This document shows positions 19,141-30,545 of a DNA stretch of 64,000 bases, one piece after another; position 1 is the stretch's first letter, and the number at the start of each line of letters is the position of its first letter. The notes beneath the pieces are model-generated. The model was given only the letters and a program-made list of their open reading frames with translations. It was not told the origin of the DNA and did not search any database. The stretch is from contig CM066923.1 in NCBI GenBank assembly GCA_033964015.1, forward strand, positions 26,672,168 to 26,736,167, given 5' to 3'. The translations under genes were made by a program, and so were the position numbers. This DNA comes from Scolanthus callimorphus. Its lineage: Eukaryota > Cnidaria > Anthozoa > Actiniaria > Edwardsiidae.

Positions 19141-20830
19141 ATGGTTATTTCGAGATTTCTACACGAAATTCGTCTTCTAATATCGAATGAAAACAAGATG
19201 AGGTCTTGATAAAAACAGTAACAAAGGGTAGCTGACAAGGGCTCTCCGAGGTCGAAAACAACACAGAATTGTTTGAATTCAGTTATTTTAGAGCCATACG
19301 TGTAGGGGATGCGAGGGGGTCGATCTAATTGGGTGTTGCTAAGGACCACGCCCTTCATGTAAACAGACCTATTACTGATACCAAAATGAAAACGAATCTT
19401 TAAAATGCAAGAGAGTCAAAACAGTAGATTACATTGCTGTACGATGTTTGTGTTATTTCAAATATGCAACAAGAATGTAAAGGCAATTCTTACTCAAGAC
19501 GTTGAAAATTCAAAAATTTATCTACAACTTTTCCCACGGACCCGGTGCCCGTTCCTCGAAAACTAGAGATTCTCGCGCGCGAAATTTTTTCTGGTATTTC
19601 TTGTACTGTTTCGTCTTAATGACTTCGTGCACCATGTATGCTCCGTAAGCACAAGAAATCGCCGGGTTTTCACGAATTTCTCGGGATAAGAATCTCAACT
19701 AACATCAACTAACATTAAAAGTAAAATATTTACTATTTTTGGTTTGCAGAATTCCAAATTTGCGCGCTTTTTGAGAAACGGGTCTCTCGATTTGGTTTGA
19801 ACATTTTACGTTATTAAAAGTCACGTGATATGTATTTCATGGTTGTTTGGAAACGGGGTAGCTCGTAATGCATTGTGGGTAGCACATCATTGCGCTTGCA
19901 TTCTGTCAATCGGGAAACATTCTTGTTCCCAGGAGAACCTGATTAATGATTCATAGGATAAACAATGGAACGAAGCTACATGGCATATGTAGGTTCGTTC
20001 TACCGTGAAGCCTATGAATTATTCATCAGCTCCTGGGAAACCTTTGTTCAGGGAGCCAATCAGATTGACTCGTGTCTGTCTGCTATCAGCAGAGCCCAGT
20101 AAACCGCGAGGAACTAAAGAGACCTTTTCCGCTAGAGCGGGGTTCCTGTGAGCAAAATCGTTTGTTTTTCGCTTAACGCACGAGCAAGCTGTTTAACGCA
20201 CGAGCAAGCTGTTTAATATTCATGTGGCCAAACAAGAAATTGTTACACATGAGTGCCAGTTAGGGAAACAAACCACAGGGACCCCGCCCAGGTCTGCTGC
20301 TGAGAAAACCGCTGCGCATCAATGTTATTACTGCCGTTTTCATAACACTGCAAGCTCCAACTTTTAATGAAAATCGAAAATGGCGTTCTGGCGTCCGACA
20401 ATCGAATCAGATTTTCTATTCTTCCTAAGTAAATTTTGTTGTTGTTTGTTGTTGTTGTTGTTTGTTGTTGTTGTTGTTGTCGAACCTTTCCTTTTTTCAA
20501 AGGATCCCATATCATTAGACTTTATAAGAGAAAATGTTCTATTGTTTTGGACGGCGTGACAAAGGCACGACGTTTGCCTTACATATCCAATTCTAGCAAC
20601 AACAAGAAAATTCGCACTAAGCTTCGAAAAATATCACGGCTGTTTAGACATTTGACAGATGGACACCGAAACTCCGTTTGGCGGAGAGTTTTACTCATAA
20701 TAAAACCGCAGCAAGTTTTATAGAATAACCTTACAGCTGTTTCAGATAACACGCGACCCAGCGCGTTTAAAACATTTTTTTGGCAGTTTGGCTTTTCTGC
20801 GACGTCAATCAAATCGCCTAGTGCAGTGAA

Positions 20831-20985
20831 TAGGCCATGTTCGAATTACGCTCCAATGCCTACAAACAATAACCTCAAGTCGAGGCTTTCTTCTGAAATT
20901 ACTGTAAATGTATTAGAACTTGGAGAAAGCCTCGATTTGAAACTTTTGTCTTGTGAGCATTGGAGCGTAATTCGAACCTGGCCTA
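20831..20985. repeat. 155-bp foldback
   Basis: Left end 'taggccatgttcgaattacg' and right end 'cgtaattcgaacctggccta' pair, followed by 'ctccaatgc' and its complement. Inner 'gtcgaggctttc' pairs with 'gaaagcctcgat'. Confidence 0.8.
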
Positions 20986-21293
20986 TTGGCTTCTGTCGCG
21001 ACAGGTCTCGCAAGGGAAGCCAAACAAATGCACTGGGCAAGGATTTGATTGGCTCACACACATTGATTGACAACACAGAAAACCCAACTGCCAAAATTCA
21101 AGAATCTGACAACGACGAAGTCGCGTGTTACCTGAAACTGAACTGTAATATGCCTGAAATGAACGAGCTGTTAAAATGTTGCATTTACTACAGTAGACAC
21201 TACCCCCTGAAATTAGTCTGTATCAGTATTTTATATTAGAACAAAATACAACAAACTATCAACTTGATTTTGTGTTCCTCGTCTTCTCTAGCC

Positions 21294-21294
<1 letters not shown>

Positions 21295-21329
<35 letters not shown>
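21295..21329. repeat. poly-C tract, 35 C, with 'agggtactcc' flank
   Basis: Longest C run in the window. The adjacent 'agggtactcct' matches the end of the element at 53765-54205, so this may be a remnant end of that family. Confidence 0.85.
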
Positions 21330-21614
21330 AGGGTACTCCTTGCTCTTTCAATATGGCGGCCGCTCAGCAAAAGCCAGTGACGTCATAGCCAGGCAAAGCG
21401 TGACAGTCTCGTCGAGTAGCTCGGTAACGCGGCTGATTCTACTATAATGGACTAACTGAACTAACTATGGAGGTCTCCAGAAAAACAAGCACAAACAACA
21501 AATAGATCTTTACTAATGTCAGTGCGAAGAAAGTTTCTGATTGGCTAAATATCGTCCGTCGGTTTTGGCGTATGCGTGTTGTAACACAGGAAGCCCGCAA
21601 CATATTTTGGTAAG

Positions 21615-21791
21615 GGAAGAGGTCAAAACACTTGTACTCGACTGGTACCCAATTGTTTCAGGGGCATGGTGCGGGTACCGGCATCTACCCCCTTAGGTAC
21701 CCAATACCCCTTTTTCAGACCACATTTTCTCAGAGCATGGTCTACGGCACACCCCCAAATTGGGTACCAAAAAGTACGGATGTTTTGACCT
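21615..21791. mobile_element. small foldback with 'aggtcaaaaca' ends
   Basis: 'aggtcaaaacacttgtac' at the left pairs with 'gtacggatgttttgacct' at the right. 'ggtacccaatt' and its complement occur inside. Confidence 0.6.
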
Positions 21792-22439
21792 ATTCGCTAA
21801 GATGGTGAAGTCCACGAAATAATATTACAATACAACACAATGCAATAAACTCTATTTCACGAGGGTTTCATAATAACCATACAATATAGTTTTCTAACTT
21901 ATGGCCCTCGTAATTCTAAATGCAGTATATATGATTCAAAAAACATTGTATAATTGGCCGTGTGTATCATTTATAACACATACTAAAATATCACTAGTCC
22001 GCACGAAACACCCCATGTCCTGCTTTTGGTATTTTTCATTTAATATTAAATATATTAGATGGCATGTTCCTGTGTTATCCATTGCCGTCGTTCCTGGGCT
22101 TAGTGCTGTGGTAATCCTTTGACGGTATCCCTGTGGCTTCCATAGTTGTGGTGGCCATTGTCGCGCATAAAACGATGAGAGTCGTACAATATACAAATGA
22201 ACTGTTTACTGTACGCACCCATCGGCTCCTGACACGACCTCAGCGACGCTATCCATTTGCACTGTTTTAATTCTATTTTTCCTCCCTCATTTTGTCACGG
22301 AAAAATAAAAATTCCGCCTGATACTCTCAGGCTACACTGTTTTTCCCCCGATTTTTTTCCGCCTGATTTTTGGCGCGCGTTTCGTGATACAGGAAGCTCG
22401 CCACAAATATTTCAAGAAAGAGGTGTGTCGTTTTTGTTT

Positions 22440-22672
22440 ATTCGTACGTGAGGCGGGTTACCTGTTTTGCTAGTGCCAGGCTCTTGACTCCAACTCGTGT
22501 TTTGACGAACTTTTTGGCAATTTGGCTGAATTGCGTTGGGTCCCAAGGGCGCCACTGGCTGCCAAGCGGTCTTAAGAACAGACACTGAGGGTGATCACTG
22601 CCAGAGGGTTTATTACGACCCAGTGGTTCTTTAACGACCCCCTGGAACTGGGTAGGGTAGAAAGGCGAGACG

Positions 22673-22704
<32 letters not shown>

Positions 22705-22830
22705 TGAAACACAGTAGAACAAAGTTCAACTCACAATATGGACCAGTTTCGACCGAGACCCGAACAGAAAGAAAATTTCCTCTGCCCCGGCCAGGAGTCG
22801 AACCCGGAGTCGAAATCTTGCCCCGCCAAA
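22440..22830 (-). mobile_element. tRNA-related SINE-like sequence, reverse orientation
   Basis: Read on the minus strand it starts with a box-B-like 'gggttcgactcctggccgg' and continues with 'ttcggatgagacaataaacc' and 'gaggtcccgtctc', parallel to the copy at 51737-52140. The 5' box A is not evident. Confidence 0.55.
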
Positions 22831-23349
22831 ACTAGAAATATCTATAACTTCGGCCCCTTTTAACGGATCGCCCTGAAACTTGGGATTATTGCTTATTGCC
22901 TATGCGCTCTTCGAATGGAAGGTTTAGATTTTAGCTAGCTTATTAATTAAAGATATTAGAGTTATATTTACGTTTTTATAAAACCGTTTTATTTTTGACG
23001 TAGCGTCGCCGGAATTCAACCTTTATTGCTCAAAATTGGTTTTCTGACTAATGTCAATGTGATCTTTTCCGTGGTCTGGATGGATTGTAACTAGAAATAT
23101 CTATAACTTCGGCCCCAATTAACGGATCGCCCTGAAACTTGGGATTATTGCTTATTGCCTATGCGCTCTTCGAATGGAAGGTTTAGATTTTAGCTAGCTT
23201 ATTAATTAAAGATATTAGAGTTATATTTACGTTTTTATAAAACCGTTTTATTTTTGACGTAGCGTCGCCGGACTTCAACCTTTATTGCTCAAAATTGGTT
23301 TTCTGACTAATGTCAATGTGGTATTTTCCGTGGTATGGATGGATTGTAA
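22831..23349. repeat. 259-bp tandem duplication
   Basis: 'actagaaatatctataactt' begins at 22831 and again at 23090, and the two blocks run in parallel to about 23349 with only a few substitutions. Recent two-copy duplication. Confidence 0.95.
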
Positions 23350-24096
23350 CTTGGACGCCTGTATCAAAAGTTGAAGATTTTGTGACATGTCGTGACGTCA
23401 CGATGCGCCCACCTATTTGCATAGGAACCGGCTATAATCTACAATCTTTCAAACCGTTGAAAAGAGCGTCCAATGAATTAGTAAAGGCCCGTTTACACTT
23501 TCAATTTTTTAAAACGCGTGAATTGCGCGGCGATTTTTCTCCGCACGCGTCAATTAAAAATCGTTAAATGTAAACTCTTTGCAATTGATCGGCGATTTGA
23601 AAAGAAAAGAGAGTACAGAAATCGCGCTGGATTTGCATCTCGTTTACACAAGAGATTTGGCGAAGAAAAAGCCCTGAGAAATCGCGAAATTGAATGACAT
23701 TTCGTTCGTGCGCGGGGGTCCAATTCTTTTCTCGCGCGAACGAATCAGTTACATTGGTAACTGATCCGAACAGAAATAAAAATTATAGCGCCATTCCACT
23801 CGGTTATCCCAACCATCCCATCCGGAACATTTGGTACCATTGGACGCGGATGAAACGAACCGGTTTTCCTTGACCAATGGTAAGCACGTCAAATTTAATC
23901 CAAGCCTATCAGGTTTTTATTTTCGTGTCGCGACAGAAAGCCAGTCAACTGCCCTCTAGACGAAACAGAGCAAGGATCTGATTGGCTTAGATTGTTTTGA
24001 CTGGCGGAACAGAAAGGACACAAAATCCTAGCCTCGTCCCCAGTCTATGTGGTAGGTTCAACGTGAAGTTGTGTGCCGTGTAGCAAATGTGAATAT

Positions 24097-24202
24097 GAGA
24101 TGAGTTGTGAAGTTATGATTGAGATGCTAATGGCGGCTTTACAGCCTACGTAGGCTGTAAAGCCGCCATTAGCATCTCAATCATAACTTCACAACTCATC
24201 TC
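24097..24202. repeat. perfect 106-bp palindrome with no spacer
   Basis: Two 53-bp arms meet at 24149/24150 ('cctac' | 'gtagg'). The outer ends are 'gagatgagttgtgaag' and 'cttcacaactcatctc'. The phrase 'ctcgtccccagtcta' occurs just outside on both sides (near 24032 and 24199). Confidence 0.97.
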
Positions 24203-26604
24203 GTCCCCAGTCTACTCCTCTGACAGCTCCCGTCAGCGGGACGTGACGGGCGGCTTTGCTTGTGTGACGTCATGGCCAGCTTGACCGTGGTAATTACCAG
24301 AGAGTCGAGGCTAGCAAAATCCCAAACCCAAAGCGACGTTTGAGAAAGGGAAAATGGAAGAACATAAAAGTTACCCCGCGAGCAAAGGTATATCTTTAGT
24401 GTCGGTCTTTAATCGTTTAGCAAAGTTGTTCGTGGACGACGTTTTCTAAATGGAATTATTAAAAATGCTGACAGAAAAAAAACTCTGTTCACCCACTCTA
24501 AGTGTCTATTCAAAAATATGAAGAAGGCTCAAAAACAATTCAAGTCATTTCTTATATAGAAGTAAGATACACTCAGGAAGATTCGCACTTTTACATCATG
24601 TATCAGAATTTCGTGAATACCAATTCGTATGGGCAAATTTTACTGCAAAACACTAAAGGTTTACACTGAGTGCGATATTTCCGATAAATTCATGATTTGA
24701 AATGCTGTCCGTAGTCGACAGTTTCTTGTTCACAAAGTCACTAAGGAAGAACTGCCAACAAAGGTTACTCAACAGTAACTGAATTTCAATCCTCAAAGAA
24801 TACATGTCTGCATTTTAACGCCCGAAATTCTACCTACAAATTGCACTAAAACGAAACAAGTACAGACATAAAGCTACAACAGGGGACATGAACGGACGCT
24901 TGCAACAAATTATTTATGAATGGATAAAATTTTGAATGTCAAGATTTCTATCTTCACTTACAGCTATTTTATCACCGGATGGACGTGGGTTTCTGACGAG
25001 TATTTTTGGAACGAGGGTTCATCTCCGATCGACTGGCACGATTTTCAACGCCTCGTTGTTTCTACGCTTTTTCATTTGCCCATTTGTATTCAGCGTGTTA
25101 CGCTCTTCTCGATTAAAAAACTGCTGACGTTGTGTTATTTAATCTTCAATTCCGTCTTTTTAATTTTGAATAATTTGTGGCAATTCGACGGGGGAACTTC
25201 TACAATATTTTCATACTAATTCAACCTCGATTAAAAAGCACGTCAGCTTACTGAAATTTTCTCTGGGAATAAAAAGAGTCGTCTAAAGAATCAGAAGAAT
25301 GATATATAGCTTTCTGATACCATATCATCTATCGAGAACAGATTTTTGTTAATTGTCTCTGACTATTTGAAATGTGATTGAATAGTGAAAATGATGGTTC
25401 AAACCATTATGTTCAAACTGATTCCCGTACAACTTACCCCTAGAAGTGAAGTGATATGCTGTCTAAGCACCATCTCCCATGTAGTCACGTTTTGTATCCC
25501 TCTCAAAACCTATGCGCTTTACACTAACCAAATTCTCGCCTTTCCATCGATCGACTGCTATATTTTCCCAGTGCTCTGTTTAGGCCGGCAAGCAAGTTTT
25601 AATATGACTCAACCTTGATCGTGCGTAGGCGTGTTTTGCGTGTTTTTTCTTCTCTTTTAGCTGGTGGGTGGACGCTTCAATCGATTAGCAAAACAGCTTA
25701 CTTCGCTAATTTTCCCTTTTAGAAAATCCCCCTTTTAAACCCCCACAATAATCCCACGTGCTTTTCGTTTTGAAAAGTGAGCAAATATAAAAAGGGAAGA
25801 TATATTATAAAATTGAGGCGGAATCTTAGTTTTCACGTGTATCGGGCGTGCTCGCACAAAGACACGAAAAGCGCTCCGCGACGTGAATGAGGTTTTGTGT
25901 TAAAAGAGTGCGTAGACATTTTTTCTTCAAATCTCTTGGCTTTAACACGGACAAATTTCTCCCAAAGAGACTAAAAATACATTTTCTAAAAAATTGGAAG
26001 TAGTAATTTTCGTGTCATTAAGGGTGGTCGAAATTGATACGTTCAATTTGACATTTTTATTTGTTCCGAGACAATGAAATATTCCAATGAAAATTACTCA
26101 TTCAATATCTAATTTACTTAATTCAATGTCACTGTTAGATATTTCTGGTGAAGAACCAAAACTGCGAGGGTTTTAGATAACAAAGTTTTGTCAAGTCCTT
26201 CAAGCGAGACAAATGTGAGATTTCTGCCCTCCTTCGTTTAAATGTAACACTGTGAGAAGCAAAGCAAAACAAAAACTTTTGATAAGTATCAAGGTATATC
26301 TATTTATTTTCGCGCTAATGTTCTAAATAGACCTCGTTATCTTGGGCGTAATTTTATCACATCTCAGATCACGTGGCATTCATTTGAAATGGGACAACAT
26401 TACGCCTAATGTAAAGAGGTCTATTAAAAGCTAAACTTACATACTCACACCTGCTCTCCGTCCGCTACATTTTGAATGACACGGACCTTAGGACTGTGAA
26501 AAGGTATATTGTGTCAGTACCATTTTCATTGGTTGATGATGTATTGACTAGGTTGACTAGTCATTTCGCGTGATGCGACTGGATGAATTATCACGAGAAG
26601 GCGA

Positions 26605-27435
26605 GATTCCATGCCACGACCGAACCATGTTCCATGTCGCCACCGTACTGTATCCGTGCTGACCGAACCCTGTACCGTGTTGTGACAGTTCCGTGTCGTG
26701 ACCGTACAGTGTTCCATGCCGCGACCGTACCGTGTTACGTGTTGTGACCGTACCGTGTTCCGTGTCGTGACCATACCATGTTCCGTGTTGTGACCGTACC
26801 GTGTTCCATGCCGTGACCGTACCGTGTTCCGTGTTGTGACCGTACCGTGTTCCGTGCCGTTGCCGTACCGTGTTCCGTGTTGTGACCGTACCGTGTTCCG
26901 TGCCGTGACCGTTCCGTGTCGTGACCGTACCGTGTTTCGTGCCGTGACCGTACCGTGTTCCATGGCGCGACCGTACCGTGTTCAGTGTCGTGACCGTACC
27001 GTGTTTCGTGCCGTGGCCGTACCGTGTTCCGTGACGTGACCGTACCGTGTTCCGTGTTGTGACCGTACCGTGTTCCATGCCGTGACCGTACCGTGTTCCA
27101 TGGCGCGAACGTACCGTGTTCCGTACTGTGTTACGTGAGTGTGACCGTACCGTGTTCCGTGTTGTGACCGTACCGTGTTCCATGTCGCTGCCGTACCGTG
27201 TTCCATGTCGCTGCCGTACCGTGTTTGGCAAAGTGACCGTACCATGTTCCGTGCCGTGGCCGTACCGTATTCCGTGACCATGCCGCCGTGTTCCATGCCG
27301 CGACCGTACCGTGATCCATGTCGCTACCGTACCGTGTTTGGCGCAGTGACAGTACCGTGTTCCGTGACGTGACCGTACCGTGTTTCGTGTCGTGACCGTA
27401 CCGTGTTCCGTGCCGTTACCGTACCGTGTTTCGCG
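26605..27435. repeat. minisatellite, about 23-bp unit, about 35 copies
   Basis: Units are variants of 'gtgaccgtaccgtgttccgt' plus three bases. The array is stop-poor and yields spurious frames of up to 297 codons on the minus strand and shorter ones on the plus strand. Confidence 0.95.
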
Positions 27436-27845
27436 CCTTTTCCAAGTCATACGAAATCATGAGCCCATTTGAGTATTCTTAATTAGGATTTTGACAGACC
27501 AGCTAATTTTTTACAAACAGTACACTCCCCATTGTTTAGGTTTATAAGAGCTTGGTAGTGTATTGGTGGTTTCACGTGACGTCATCAAAATGCTAACTTC
27601 TAAACTAAACCCTCTACAGAGATACACTTTCAGTGTTGATTATAACTCTATTGAACGAGTCGTCACACCAAATGTCGGCACTTTCTGCCACACGTAGTTC
27701 CGCAGATATCGCTGATGCAATTTATGTCACCAGTAACATTCTGAGTATTTACTTAATTTGCTTAATTCTTACAATCTAGACAAAAAAAAAATAGAATGTT
27801 ATTAATGTTCATATCCTACCATTCCGACAAGATTCTTGTTGATAT

Positions 27846-27945
27846 TAACTACTTACTAACCGAGAGTGAGGGCATTACGTGAAATATCAAACCGAGGTTT
27901 GATATTTCACGTAATGCCCGAACGGTCGAGGTTAGTAAGTTGTTT
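27846..27945. repeat. foldback hairpin with 'ggcattacgtgaaatatcaa' arms
   Basis: The arm is followed by its exact complement after the central 'accgaggt'. Outer 'acttactaacc' pairs with 'ggttagtaagt'. Confidence 0.9.
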
Positions 27946-28854
27946 ATTATATGGCACTTTTTCTACAAACGTTTTACGAACCGGAAGTCGCCTCGTTCAT
28001 TTTCCCGCCGAAATAACTCAGACACGCGCCCGCGTCGCGCTCGAGTTCATTCAGAGTTTTTCATTCTCTGAGTCAAACTGATAGAACAAACCACGCCAGA
28101 CTTGATCTAATGTGATCAATCTCTTATGGATGTCAAATACTTCGGAATCCTTTCTTTTAACAGATATTTTATAATGTTGTTTAGTCATTTGTGAGAAACT
28201 TTTGAGGGAGTTACAGAAGTTTCAAACGGCAAGCAACCGGGAGGCAAGTCTTCGACGTCAGCTCAACTTTTTTAAGCACCATTGGGGAAAACATTGCTTT
28301 TCTTTTGCACTATTAAAAGGCCTTTAATAAATACGGAAGAAGAGTTAAACCTGAAGAAGATACTTCACAAGCTATCCTCCAGAAAATTGCAATGGTTATT
28401 TTAGCCGGCTTTTGTGCAAAAGTAAACGTAAAAGTAAAGTAAGAATGAATTTAACTCGAGGAGATGGAGAGAGAAAAGAAATGAACGACTTCACTATCAG
28501 TATCGGTAAGCACAAAGTTTGAACTCGCTTTCTGTTATTATTTTTAGTTCTCAAGTTTCTTGAATTCCCATTAAATTTTGACTTTACATGTAGCTTTTAT
28601 CTTTTGCTACTATTTTGACTCCCTTAAGTTCTCAATTTCTCCGGATAGACTTGAAATTTCTTAGAGTAACTTTTTGGCTCTGTTTGCTTTTTTAAACAGG
28701 TCATTTCTGATATTCAGGCCTTTATTTTCCTCTTGTCACAAGTTAGATTTGTGTTATACTGTGTCATGTATTCCTTGTTGTGAATTGCGCTGAAAATCTT
28801 CTTTTTGAATTTATGTTATTTCAAGGAGATGAATTTTTGTCAGTCGTGAACTGC

Positions 28855-29040
28855 GAGCGGGCATTAAGAATTTCCATAATGCCCGTGGGCATTACGGAGA
28901 GTTATGCCCGCTCGTTTAGCCAATCAGAGCGCGCGTACTATCGTTGCCATATAATAAGATCCATTAAATAGCCGTTTTGGAGAACTGGTAATTTGGCCGC
29001 CATGTTGGTGCTCATCTGCTTGGGCACCAACATGGCGGCT
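28855..29040. repeat. two adjacent small hairpins
   Basis: First, 'gagcgggcat' pairs with 'atgcccgctc' (28857-28917). Second, 'gccgccatgttggtg' pairs with 'caccaacatggcggc' (28997-29039). Confidence 0.75.
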
Positions 29041-29724
29041 CCATACATTTACTGTACAAAATGGCGAGGATTCATTTCCATATATTTCGCTCACAAGACA
29101 CTCAATAGGCCTCAAATTTACCAAGGAAACATAATTTTGTGTTCTCTTTATATAGTTCAGTTGAGTAAACAGTATTTCAAATGGTTTTCAATAACGTTAG
29201 TTGCACAGAAAGAGAAAAGGCAGAAAGCTGTGGCCGACACTGGCGTACGCAGTAACCTCGTTCCCAGCACCTTTCCTTTCGCGTGTTTTTGTCACGGAAT
29301 GACGTAATGTCTGTCACGGAATGACGTAATGTCTGTCACGGAATGACGTAATAAAGTGGGAAAATGTTGTGGACTAGAGACTCTGCAATAATTCCATGAA
29401 ATAGTCAGTAAAATAAATGTACAAATTTATTTATACCACAACGCGCGCGTTTCTCGAATTTTGATGGGCTCTCGGCCATGCGTACATAAACGTATGTACC
29501 ACGGAACTCTGCATTATTAGCCGCGCGCTTAAAGAACCAATGAAATGACCGTTTGGTCGTGTGCGCGCTGTGTCTATTTTTATTTTTGCCCTTTTGTTGT
29601 GGTATATAAAACAAACATCATCAGATTTTCCGTGGTTTGTGCTCTTATATACCACGAAATAACGTAATAAAGTGTCTATATGTCTATGTCTTTCAGGGGG
29701 AACAAATCGCAGTCCGTTGACCTT

Positions 29725-30545
29725 TTAACACGAAGCGTATTTCCAGCCACCAAACGCTTTCATCCTGGTTAAGCAGTATTTTCCTAAAACCAAATCGTAT
29801 TCACAATGTTCTATTAAGTTCGACTCGATTCTGAGCCCACTGACAAGTGCTATTACTATTCCAGCGGTGGCTGCCATCTGTATCATGCCCATGGAGATGC
29901 CTTTGTCTGAAGGTGTATCAAGCTTGTCGCCTGCATTTATCAATCCATGAACCATTGCTTCTCCTAATAGAAATCCCTGGACACCCGACATAGCCAGAAT
30001 GATACCCACGGATGGCACAAATCGGAACCATGCCGCCATCATAAAAAATACTGCTTGCAAAAAGGTGATTAAAGACAACAGCCAAACACTCTTGATTCGC
30101 AACCATGACAAATAACTCGGACAAAACTTAGAACTGAACACAATTTCTAAACCGGAGAAAAATCGCGTGATGGAGACAGCGAGGTTGTTGTATCTGAAAT
30201 GGTCTTCAGGCGAGAAGGGAGCATTAGGAAACGCGAGAGTGGTGAGGATTGATAACTGAGAAATGTAGAGGGAGAAATACGCCGTGTATACACACAAAAT
30301 CATGGGTAGGATTTTCCAGCAAAGAGTTAATCTCCCCACCCACGTCTGAGCAACAGCGCCTTGATAATTATCCTTAGTCTCCTGGCTTTGCAGCTGCTTG
30401 TACTCTATATTGGGGCGGTCATCCTGTTGTTTCTTGTCCATCGGTTGTTTATCCAGAGCGACGTAAGAGAAGACGAGGATTGCCACGAAACACACCGAGC
30501 TTGCGAAGACTAGACGTGGCGGCACGCATGCAAGTACTGTCAACC
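29725..30545 (-). CDS. CLN3: CLN3-like exon 2 (terminal)
   Basis: Acceptor 'ttttctcctag' on the minus strand at 30546-30547, then 821 nt to a stop at 29727-29725 after GGWKYASC. The frame also runs open upstream to 30777, but that part is intron sequence shared with 10480-10650. Confidence 0.85.

Larger units (their letters stand above)
18943..29724. other. intergenic, repeat-rich, no gene recognised
   Basis: About 10.8 kb between the DLG stop and the CLN3-like 3' end. It must contain the DLG 3' UTR, but no poly(A) site can be chosen. Contents recognised are foldbacks, SINE-like sequence, a tandem duplication, a palindrome and a minisatellite, listed separately. Open frames here are short or repeat-derived. 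Confidence 0.65.

Noticed and set aside
26605..27435. CRISPR-like array
   Set aside because: Units are contiguous variants with no unique spacers, in an animal genome.
26557..27450. 297-codon minus-strand open frame
   Set aside because: It lies wholly in the 23-bp minisatellite; the repeated RHGTRYG-like text exists only because the unit lacks stops.
28445..28505. Possible first coding exon (MNLTRGDGERKEMNDF) before a 'gtaagc' donor
   Set aside because: Good start and donor, but no downstream exon or family match on the plus strand; the next gene reads the other way.
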